Source of the DNA: Betaproteobacteria bacterium UBA2293
GTDB taxonomy: Bacteria > Pseudomonadota > Gammaproteobacteria > Burkholderiales > Rhodocyclaceae
Length of the DNA: 12,361 bases
NCBI GenBank assembly: GCA_002345845.1
Contig: DDWF01000161.1
Span: forward strand, 2,786 to 15,146
Direction: 5' to 3'
Positions 7,220 through 12,361 of this stretch are shown piece by piece. The notes beneath the pieces were generated by a model. That model worked only from the letters and a program-made list of their open reading frames with translations. It searched no databases and was not told the DNA's origin. The translations under genes and the position numbers were made by a program. The first letter of the stretch is position 1. Each line of letters starts with the position of its first letter.

Positions 7220-8040
7220 GCTTGGCCTCCGGGGCGGGGGGTGAAGGAATAAGCGTCCATGGCGATCACGTAGTCATCGATGCCGGCATGGAAGCGGTGG
7301 GCGGTGGTGCCATCGCCGGCGGCTCCGAGTGCGACAAAGAGCGGCAGCAAATGTTCATCCGTCGGATGGGCCAGGATGCCGCCGGGTGACTGGCGGCGGT
7401 AATCGAGCAGAGCGGGCAGGTCGCGGGCAGTCAGGCGCCCGGCCAACCATTCGGGGAATTCACGGACGTAGTCGGGGGCCTGGCCGCCGGCCAGATGAAC
7501 CCGCTGGAAATCGCGCAGGTTGTGGGTGACATTGCCGGAGCCGATGATCAGGAAACCGTGTTCGACCAGCGGCGCCAGCGCCCGCCCCAGCAACCAGGCG
7601 CCCTGGGGGCCATTGCGGCTTTGCAGCGAGAGCGGCACGACCGGTACCTCGGCATCGGGGAACATCAGGCGCAAGGGAATCCAGGCGCCATGGTCGAGGC
7701 CGCGGCGGCCATCCTCGCGCACCGCCAGACCGCTCGCCCTCAGCGTGGCGACGACTTCGTCGGCGGCCTCGCGGCAGCCGCTGGCCGGGTAGCGCAGACG
7801 GTACAGTTCTTCCGGGAAACCGCTGAAATCGTGGATGGTTTCCAGGCGGTCGGCGCTGCCCACCGTCGGTACATCGGTATTCCAGTGCGGGCTGACGACG
7901 ACGATGGCGCGCGGCGTTGGCAAGCTGGTGGCGAACCTCGACAGGGCGGCACCGGCAGCGCCGGGGCGCAGGGCGAAGGTCGGTGCGCCGTGCGGAACGA
8001 AGAGTGGAGCGAAGGGCATGTTGGCTACGAGTGATGGCAT
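7216..8040 (-). CDS. ygiD: Class III extradiol ring-cleavage dioxygenase (YgiD/DODA type)
   Basis: This is a LigB-superfamily protein of the 4,5-DOPA-dioxygenase-like subgroup; such enzymes open catechol rings with a non-haem metal, and E. coli YgiD is the closest named relative by motif. In the 274-residue product the metal-site motifs are all present: 'FVPHGAP' (H17), 'VVSPHWN' (H52), 'GLDHGAW' (H117), 'GSGNVTHNL' (H173) and 'AHPTDEHLLPL' (H225, H230). Length fits the family. The start is uncertain: the ATG at 8040 or one at 8019 (residue 8, 'MPFAPLFVPHG'), neither with a clear ribosome-binding site. It heads the four-gene operon and is divergent from a LysR gene, 74 nt apart. The natural substrate cannot be read from the sequence. 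Confidence 0.88.
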   Translation of the reverse strand: MPSLVANMPFAPLFVPHGAPTFALRPGAAGAALSRFATSLPTPRAIVVVSPHWNTDVPTVGSADRLETIHDFSGFPEELYRLRYPASGCREAADEVVATLRASGLAVREDGRRGLDHGAWIPLRLMFPDAEVPVVPLSLQSRNGPQGAWLLGRALAPLVEHGFLIIGSGNVTHNLRDFQRVHLAGGQAPDYVREFPEWLAGRLTARDLPALLDYRRQSPGGILAHPTDEHLLPLFVALGAAGDGTTAHRFHAGIDDYVIAMDAYSFTPRPGGQA

Positions 8041-8114
8041 GGCTGTACTGTAGTCCGCCTTTTCGCAGCGAAATAGCCGACAATGTGCAAATCATTATTG
8101 CCAGGATTGCAACA
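8041..8114. promoter_or_regulatory. Divergent control region of the dioxygenase operon and lysR
   Basis: This 74-nt gap must hold the promoters of both divergent units. It contains GCAA-ATCATTA-TTGC (8087-8101), a dyad with 7-nt spacer, and a further TTGCAA at 8107-8112, giving several GCAA/TTGC copies within 26 nt, as expected for a LysR-type site. The dyad does not match the strict T-N11-A form. I could not place a convincing -35/-10 pair for either direction. Confidence 0.45.
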
Positions 8115-8996
8115 ATGGACAGACTGGATGCGATGCAACTCTTCGTCCGCGTCGCCGAGCTCGGCAGCTTCGCCGCCGTCGCCCAGCAGATGGGGCTGGC
8201 CCGTTCAGTGGTGACGCGGCAGATTGCGGCGCTCGAAGCCCATCTCGGCGTCAAGTTGATGGCGCGCAGCACGCGCCGCCTGTCGCTGACCTCGGCCGGT
8301 ACCGCCTACCTGGAGAAATGCCGGGTCATCCTCAATCTGGTCGAAGCGGCGGAAACCGATGTCGCCGAAGAGCGCCTGGCGCCACGCGGCAATATCCGCA
8401 TCAGTCTGCCGCTGAGTTTCGGCATCAAGCGCCTGGCGCCGCTGCTCCTCGACTTCTCACGTCGCTATCCGGAAGTCGGCCTGGACATGGATTACAGCGA
8501 CCGGCGGGTCAAGCTGATCGAAGAGGGCATCGACCTGTCGATCCGCATCACCCGCCGGCTGGACGGCGGCGACGTGGCCCGCAAGATCGGCGCCAGCCGC
8601 ATGCAGGTGGTCGCCGCGCCGGATTACCTGGCCCGCCACGGACGGCCGCGCCATCCGGGCGAACTGCTCCATCATGAATGTCTTGGCTACACCGCCGGAG
8701 GTAGCACCCAGCAATGGCAGTTCATGGTCGACGGGCAACTGCTCGCTTTTCCGGTGCGCAGCCGCATCCATGCCAACAACGGCGACGTGCTCGCCGAGGC
8801 AGCGGCGCAAGGCCTGGGCATCACGCTGCAGCCCGATTTCATTATCGAGACGCTACTGGCGGCGGGGCATCTGGAAGCCATACTCGGCGACTATCCGGTG
8901 CCGGAACTGGGTATCTACGCCATGCTGCCGAGCAACCGCCAGGTGCCGCACCGGGTGCGCGTGTTGATGGATTTCCTGGCCGCCGGGCTGGCCTGA
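8115..8996 (+). CDS. LysR family transcriptional regulator (CrgA-like)
   Basis: A 293-residue LysR-type regulator. The N-terminal winged helix-turn-helix spans about residues 1-60: 'MDRLDAMQLFVRVAELGSFA', 'AVAQQMGLARSVVTRQIAAL', 'EAHLGVKLMARSTRRLSLTS'. A linker helix follows, and the effector-binding domain starts near residue 91 ('RGNIRISLPLSFGIKRLAPL') and runs to the end. The subgroup look is that of CrgA-like regulators. The ATG at 8115 is chosen because the conserved N-terminus begins exactly there; an in-frame extension upstream to 7917 lies inside the dioxygenase gene and is not LysR-like. LysR proteins typically control the divergent neighbour, so the dioxygenase-b561-YceI operon is the likely target, with an aromatic or quinone-like inducer as a guess. 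Confidence 0.93.
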   Translation: MDRLDAMQLFVRVAELGSFAAVAQQMGLARSVVTRQIAALEAHLGVKLMARSTRRLSLTSAGTAYLEKCRVILNLVEAAETDVAEERLAPRGNIRISLPLSFGIKRLAPLLLDFSRRYPEVGLDMDYSDRRVKLIEEGIDLSIRITRRLDGGDVARKIGASRMQVVAAPDYLARHGRPRHPGELLHHECLGYTAGGSTQQWQFMVDGQLLAFPVRSRIHANNGDVLAEAAAQGLGITLQPDFIIETLLAAGHLEAILGDYPVPELGIYAMLPSNRQVPHRVRVLMDFLAAGLA

Positions 8997-9022
8997 GGTT
9001 GAGCTTCCGAAACCTGCAGGGT

Positions 9023-9042
9023 GCCGTGAAATTGCTCACGGC
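9023..9042 (+). terminator. Perfect 7-bp hairpin after lysR
   Basis: GCCGTGA and TCACGGC pair perfectly around a 6-nt loop (AATTGC), 26 nt after the lysR stop. No T-run follows, so it is either a weak or factor-assisted end of the lysR transcript, or a structure in the leader of the small gene downstream. Confidence 0.35.
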
Positions 9043-9099
9043 CATTGGCTCGTCCCTGCGGCACAATGACGCTGTATCCAACTGCCAGGCCGTCGAATC

Positions 9100-9294
9100 A
9101 TGTCCCCCGTCATCCACCGCTCCACTGCTTCGCCGAATGCCGCTCCGTCGGCCGGACGCGATGCGTCGCGGCAGCGCGAGGGTGATCTGGCCAATTTCGA
9201 CTTGCGCGTCACCCTGGCCGACATGACGGTGCGCGAAACCTCCTTCGCCGAATTTCTCGCCGCGCTCAAGAAAAACGGCCTCAGCCAGCGCTGA
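9100..9294 (+). CDS. Small hypothetical protein, 64 aa
   Basis: No family recognised. The reading frame has the GC-rich third-position pattern of its neighbours over most of its length, which supports it being real. The first ~25 residues are Ser/Ala/Arg-rich and probably disordered; the rest ('GDLANFDLRVTLADMTVRET' then 'SFAEFLAALKKNGLSQR') looks like a strand plus an amphipathic helix. No strong ribosome-binding site is seen before the ATG, which lowers confidence. It lies on the same strand as the double-receiver gene, whose ATG is 69 nt after this stop, so co-transcription is possible. Function unknown; no signal peptide or membrane segment. Confidence 0.5.
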   Translation: MSPVIHRSTASPNAAPSAGRDASRQREGDLANFDLRVTLADMTVRETSFAEFLAALKKNGLSQR

Positions 9295-9363
9295 AAGCCT
9301 CACCCTGTAAGCATTCTGCTAAGCTTCGGCCGGAAATGCCGAGGGACAGGGGAGAGTGGCTGA

Positions 9364-10149
9364 ATGCGGATCGTGATCATCGATGACAATGCCTCCATGC
9401 GCAAAGTGCTGGCGGCGCTGTTTGCCAGCCTTGGCCATGATGTGGTGGGCTCCTTTGCCGATGGCAGCGGGGTTGAGGAACTGATCCAGCAGACCACGCC
9501 GGAACTCGTCTGTCTCGACTATCACCTGCCGGGGCGCGATGGCTTGACCATCCTGCGCGCCATCCAGGCTGAAGCGCCGACCATCGACGTTGTTTTCATG
9601 ACCGCCTCCAGCGAACCGGGCGTCGAGGCTGCCGCCGCTGATGCCGGCGCTTCCGGCTTCATCCGCAAGCCTTTCGGCCAGGCGCAGATCATCCAGGAAC
9701 TGACGGCCGTCGAGCGGACGCGGCAGAAGGCCAACCACACGGCTGCCGACTCGAAGGTATCGCGCACTCCGGGCAGTCAGCGCGGCCGACGCGGCACGGC
9801 AGTGGTGGCCGACGACAACGGTTCCGTTCGTCTGGTGCTCAAGGGCTTGCTCGAAGAATGCGGACTGCAGGTGGTGCAATCGGTCACCAACGGTGCCGAG
9901 GCCGTTCAGTCAGCGCGCAATCACCAGCCGCGCGTGCTCTGTCTGGACATCAATATGCCGGTTATGGACGGCATCGAATCCCTGCCCAAGATCATCGAAG
10001 CCTCGCCGGAAACCAGGGTGATCATGGTCACCGGCTGCGCCGACAAGAAACTGGTCGCTCAGTGTGCCGGCCTCGGCGCCGTCGGCTACATCATCAAGCC
10101 GTTGCGTCCGGCCTACGTCGAAGGCTTCATCCAGAAACTGCTCGGCTGA
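9364..10149 (+). CDS. Response regulator with two receiver domains and no output domain
   Basis: The 261-residue product is two CheY-like receiver domains in tandem. Domain 1 (about 1-115) has acidic pocket D7/D8, phosphoacceptor D52 ('CLDYHLPGRDG'), T80 and K102 ('IRKPF'). A ~30-residue polar, basic linker follows (about 116-143). Domain 2 (about 144-261) has D150/D151, phosphoacceptor D195 ('CLDINMPVMDG'), T223 and K245 ('IIKPL'). Every key residue is kept in both, so both should be phosphorylatable. There is no DNA-binding, GGDEF, EAL or other output domain, so it likely acts through protein contacts or as a phosphate relay or sink. No histidine kinase is in the window. GGAGA sits about 8-9 nt before the ATG. 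A 7-bp hairpin with one G-U pair (9324-9344) lies in the upstream gap. Confidence 0.92.
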   Translation: MRIVIIDDNASMRKVLAALFASLGHDVVGSFADGSGVEELIQQTTPELVCLDYHLPGRDGLTILRAIQAEAPTIDVVFMTASSEPGVEAAAADAGASGFIRKPFGQAQIIQELTAVERTRQKANHTAADSKVSRTPGSQRGRRGTAVVADDNGSVRLVLKGLLEECGLQVVQSVTNGAEAVQSARNHQPRVLCLDINMPVMDGIESLPKIIEASPETRVIMVTGCADKKLVAQCAGLGAVGYIIKPLRPAYVEGFIQKLLG

Positions 10150-10161
10150 ATCAGCCCTCGC

Positions 10162-10554
10162 TCAGTGGCGCGAGAACAGATCGCGCAGCTTGCACAGCGA
10201 GGTGGTGATATCGAAGCGCGGATCGGGCAGCGCCTCGCCGGCCAGGATACGGGTGATGGCTAGTGCCGGATCGCTCTCGCCGGTCACCAGCACGTCGCAA
10301 CCACGCATCTTCATGTGGCGGATGAAACCGTCGCCAGCACTGGCGACGACGGCGATGTCGATGCCGTCGAGCGGATGCGGGCGGTCATCCTCGAAGGTGT
10401 GCAGCACTTCCTCGCGCTGCAGATCGACCCATTGCGGGGCCGGTAGCAACTGGTTGGAGCGGTGCTCCGAGAGGTCATAGAGCAGCCAGTGGCGGCACTG
10501 GCCGGCATGGCCGCTGACTTCACTGTAGTTCTTGGTGGCGATGGCGATTTTCAT
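10162..10554 (-). CDS. NifX/NifB-type Fe-Mo cluster-binding protein
   Basis: A 130-residue, single-domain member of the dinitrogenase iron-molybdenum cofactor family (NifX, NafY C-terminal, VnfX, NifB C-terminal), which bind and shuttle FeMo-cofactor or its precursor. Visible hallmarks: 'MKIAIATKNYSEVSGHAGQC' with H16 and C20, then RHWLLYDL; 'RPHPLDGIDIAVVASAGDGF' (H60 nearby); and 'MRGCDVLVTGESDPALAITR' (C86). The ATG at 10554 is chosen because homology begins there; the open frame continuing upstream re-reads modD. It follows the modD stop by 20 nt and is the last gene of the Mo operon, 12 nt from the convergent response-regulator stop. It is not necessarily NifX itself: no nif structural genes are in view, and paralogues of this family occur outside nif clusters. 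Confidence 0.85.
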   Translation of the reverse strand: MKIAIATKNYSEVSGHAGQCRHWLLYDLSEHRSNQLLPAPQWVDLQREEVLHTFEDDRPHPLDGIDIAVVASAGDGFIRHMKMRGCDVLVTGESDPALAITRILAGEALPDPRFDITTSLCKLRDLFSRH

Positions 10555-10574
10555 GGGTGGTCTTGTCGGAAAGC

Positions 10575-11417
10575 CTACAGGGCGGAAAGGGTCACGGCCA
10601 CGTCGCGCGGGCCGGCGAAATACGGCGCGCTGGTCACCAGAATGCGGCTTCCGGCGCGGGCATAGGCCTCGGCGTTGGTGGCGTTGATGCCACCGGCTGC
10701 AGCAATTCGCGTGCCGGGGAGTTGGCGGACGATGCGGTCGACGGCCTCGACCGGCCATTTCTCCAGTTGCAGGATGTCGGCGCCGGCCGCCGCCCAGGCT
10801 TTCGCCTCGCTGTCGTCGCCGACTTCGACGACGATGGCGCGTTCGGGCCAGCGGCGGCGCAGGCGGGCGACCGTTGCGCCTGGTATTTCGTTGAGGAAGG
10901 CGCGATGTTCGGCAAAGACGAGCAGGGTCTCCGACAGGCTCAGGCGGTGCGGGCTGGCGCCGCCGGCGAGCACCGCCTTGACGGTGGCGGCCTTGGTGCC
11001 GGGGAAGTTCTTGCGCGTGCAGACAACGGCGCAGTCCGGATCGCCCTGGCGGGCGGCGGCGACGATGGCGGCCGTCGCCGTGGCGATGCCGGAGAGGTAC
11101 TCCATCAGCGTCTGCGCCGTTTTCCAGACGACGTGCAGGGCGGCGGCGTCGCCTTCGAGGCTGAGGATCCGCTCTCCAGCCTGCAGCGCCGTGCCGCTGG
11201 CGGCGAATTCGCCAACTGGCTGCAGGCTGCGCAGTTCGCCCAGGCGTCGGGCTTCCTCGCTGCCGCAGACGACCATGTCGTAACGGGCGCGAAAGTCGAG
11301 GCGACCGCGTGCGCCGCCGATGTCCAGGGCGAAAGTCGTGGCATCGCCGGCTGGCGCATCCTCGCCAAGCAGGCGTTCAAGTTCGCAGTCGGGCAGGGTG
11401 TAGGGATTAGCGTTCAT
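10575..11417 (-). CDS. modD: ModD, quinolinate-phosphoribosyltransferase-like molybdenum-operon protein
   Basis: ModD proteins are homologues of NadC found in molybdate-transport operons of diazotrophs such as Rhodobacter; their precise reaction is, to my knowledge, not settled. The 280-residue product has the NadC-type two-domain fold: an N-terminal sandwich (about 1-100) and a barrel with 'YLSGIATATA' (107-116), 'CTRKNFPGTKAATVKAVLAG' (133-152), 'GGASPHRLSLSETLLVFAEH' (152-171), 'VVEVGD' and 'AAAGGINATNAEAYA' (239-253). In NadC the segment corresponding to 'LLVFAEHR' carries Lys-Asp-Asn-His; the Lys is missing here, as in other ModD, arguing against quinolinate as substrate. The ATG at 11417 shares one base with the upstream stop (TGATG), so translation is coupled. 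Next gene: NifX-like, 20 nt on. Confidence 0.88.
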   Translation of the reverse strand: MNANPYTLPDCELERLLGEDAPAGDATTFALDIGGARGRLDFRARYDMVVCGSEEARRLGELRSLQPVGEFAASGTALQAGERILSLEGDAAALHVVWKTAQTLMEYLSGIATATAAIVAAARQGDPDCAVVCTRKNFPGTKAATVKAVLAGGASPHRLSLSETLLVFAEHRAFLNEIPGATVARLRRRWPERAIVVEVGDDSEAKAWAAAGADILQLEKWPVEAVDRIVRQLPGTRIAAAGGINATNAEAYARAGSRILVTSAPYFAGPRDVAVTLSAL

Positions 11418-11806
11418 CAGCGCGGTACCGTTGGCGCAAAGCTGTAAAAGCCACGGCTGGCCGGCTGGCAGTCGTCGGCGATAGGGCGGCGATAGACCAG
11501 CCAGCGTCCGTCACGCAGCCGCCAGGCATGCAGGGTTTCACCGCCGGTGACGGCGCGGTAGAACTCCTCGTCATCATCGGATCGACAGCTTTCGAGCAGA
11601 TAGTGGTGGGCGCAATAGCACAGCCGGTCGTCGGCGTCGTAGCCGAGGCAGCGGCTGGCCGGCATTTCGTATTCCCGGTATTCGACGAAGCGCAGCGGCT
11701 CATCGGCCATGGCCCGCCAGTCGGCGGGGAGGAGGGCTGACCAGTCGGGCATCGGGTCGTCGCGGCCGGCGCAGGCCGGGCGGGCGGAAGTGGCGAGAAG
11801 CTGCAT
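11417..11806 (-). CDS. Small Cys/His-rich hypothetical protein of the Mo operon, 129 aa
   Basis: No family recognised. The product is 129 residues, acidic, soluble and without a signal peptide. Its central feature is a cluster C53, C63, C65, H67, H68, C74 ('SRCLGYDADDRLCYCAHHYL' then LESC), which looks like a possible metal or cluster site. C12 and C113 lie outside it. The C-terminal part ('LHAWRLRDGRWLVYRRPIAD') is strand-like. The start at 11806 is supported by GGAG with 10-nt spacing lying across the modC stop codon; a second ATG at 11752 has no such site. It sits 7 nt after modC, and its stop overlaps the modD start (TGATG), so it is firmly embedded in the operon and probably serves molybdenum metabolism. 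That role is inferred from position only. Confidence 0.75.
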   Translation of the reverse strand: MQLLATSARPACAGRDDPMPDWSALLPADWRAMADEPLRFVEYREYEMPASRCLGYDADDRLCYCAHHYLLESCRSDDDEEFYRAVTGGETLHAWRLRDGRWLVYRRPIADDCQPASRGFYSFAPTVPR

Positions 11807-11813
11807 CGCGGTG

Positions 11814-12361
11814 TCACTCCATCAAGGCTACGGATTTGACCTGGACGCGTACCGGCAGGCCGGGCGCGATGCCCAGTTGGGCGGCCGAACGCCTGGTCAG
11901 GCGGGCGATCAGCCGGCTGCTGCCGACTTCGACGCGGACCAGCAGCAGGCCTGGGTGATCGTCGTCGGCGAGCGATTCGACGCGGCCGTCGAGAATGTTC
12001 TGAATGCTGCTGGTGCCTGGCTCGCCGAGCGCCAGACTGACGTCGCGGGCGAGCACGCGGACGCGCACGGGGCGGCCGGCCGGCACCTCATGATCGCGTG
12101 TCCACAGACTGCCGCCGGCGAAATCGACGCGCGCCAGGTGCCATTCGCTATCGATCTCGCCGACCGTCGCCTCGAGCACGACGCCGACATCCTCGCCGAG
12201 GCGGATCGGCAGGTCGAGGCGGGCCAGCGTTGAGACCAGCGGGCCGGCAGCGACGACGCGGCCGCCGTCCATGGCCACCAGATGGTCGGCCAGGCGGGCG
12301 ACTTCGTCCGGCGAATGGCTGACGTAGATGACCGGGATTTCCAGCTCGTCGTGCAGGCGTT
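11814..12361 (-). CDS. modC: Molybdate ABC transporter ATP-binding protein ModC, C-terminal part (5' end outside window)
   Basis: The frame stays open past the window edge. ModC is the cytoplasmic ATPase that drives ModB/ModA-dependent molybdate import. The edge-proximal part is the end of the ABC domain: 'RLHDELEIPVIYVSHSPDEV' then 'ARLADHLVAMDGGRVVAAGP', with the switch (H-loop) histidine in 'VSHSPDE'. After a linker ('LGEDVGVVLEATVGEIDSEW') comes the TOBE/Mop-like molybdate-binding domain: 'VRVLARDVSLALGEPGTSSI' then QNILDGRV, 'LVRVEVGSSRLIARLTRRSA', and 'LGIAPGLPVRVQVKSVAL' at the end. Pairing of this TOBE domain with a downstream modD identifies it as ModC rather than a sugar or iron ATPase. 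Walker A/B and the promoter lie outside the window. The stop is 7 nt from the next gene. Confidence 0.92.
   Translation of the reverse strand, partial: RLHDELEIPVIYVSHSPDEVARLADHLVAMDGGRVVAAGPLVSTLARLDLPIRLGEDVGVVLEATVGEIDSEWHLARVDFAGGSLWTRDHEVPAGRPVRVRVLARDVSLALGEPGTSSIQNILDGRVESLADDDHPGLLLVRVEVGSSRLIARLTRRSAAQLGIAPGLPVRVQVKSVALME

Noticed and set aside
7917..8114. N-terminal extension of the LysR frame
   Set aside because: It lies largely inside the divergent dioxygenase gene, and the typical LysR N-terminus starts exactly at 8115.
10557..11447. Plus-strand open frame of about 296 codons opposite modD
   Set aside because: Antisense shadow of modD; Gly/Ala-rich translation without recognisable domain.
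1..12361. CRISPR array, tRNA/rRNA genes, transposase or phage genes
   Set aside because: No spaced direct repeats, cloverleaf-like sequence or mobile-element protein was seen on either strand.

Overview
This is a GC-rich, densely packed chromosomal window that looks like a betaproteobacterium of the Rhodocyclaceae (Dechloromonas/Azonexus-like). That placement is inferred from the gene set and protein style: an ftsK-lolA junction, menaquinone genes, a cytochrome b561/YceI operon, and a molybdenum operon of the type found in nitrogen fixers. No tRNA, rRNA, CRISPR array, insertion sequence or prophage gene was seen. Both ends cut through genes (ftsK at the left, modC at the right).

Layout. (1) 1-1055, + strand: the 3' end of ftsK overlaps lolA by 4 nt. 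(2) 1077-3682, - strand: menE then menF, overlapping by 4 nt, convergent with lolA; these are two steps of menaquinone synthesis. (3) 3862-4359, + strand: a small ankyrin-repeat protein, convergent with an unrecognised 321-residue protein (4366-5331, -). (4) 5332-5520: an AT-rich gap with a perfect 9-bp inverted repeat and a terminator-like hairpin. (5) 5521-8040, - strand: a four-gene operon, read as YgiD-type dioxygenase, cytochrome b561, YceI, YceI. It is divergent from a LysR regulator (8115-8996, +), the obvious candidate controller. (6) 9100-10149, + strand: a likely 64-residue small protein, then a response regulator made only of two receiver domains. (7) 10162-12361, - strand: modC (C-terminal part), a small Cys/His-rich protein, modD and a NifX/NifB-like cofactor-binding protein, closely packed as one molybdenum operon.

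How the genes relate. The best-supported functional units are menF-menE (chorismate to isochorismate, and o-succinylbenzoate activation), the b561-YceI unit (membrane haem electron carrier plus periplasmic lipid/quinone-binding lipocalin-like proteins), and the Mo unit (molybdate import ATPase plus ModD and a Fe/Mo-cluster-binding protein). Most of the window is ordinary housekeeping or accessory metabolism. The best leads for something undescribed are the Cys/His-rich protein fused into the Mo operon, the duplicated YceI pair downstream of a dioxygenase, the stand-alone double receiver, the unrecognised 321-residue gene, and the palindrome upstream of it.
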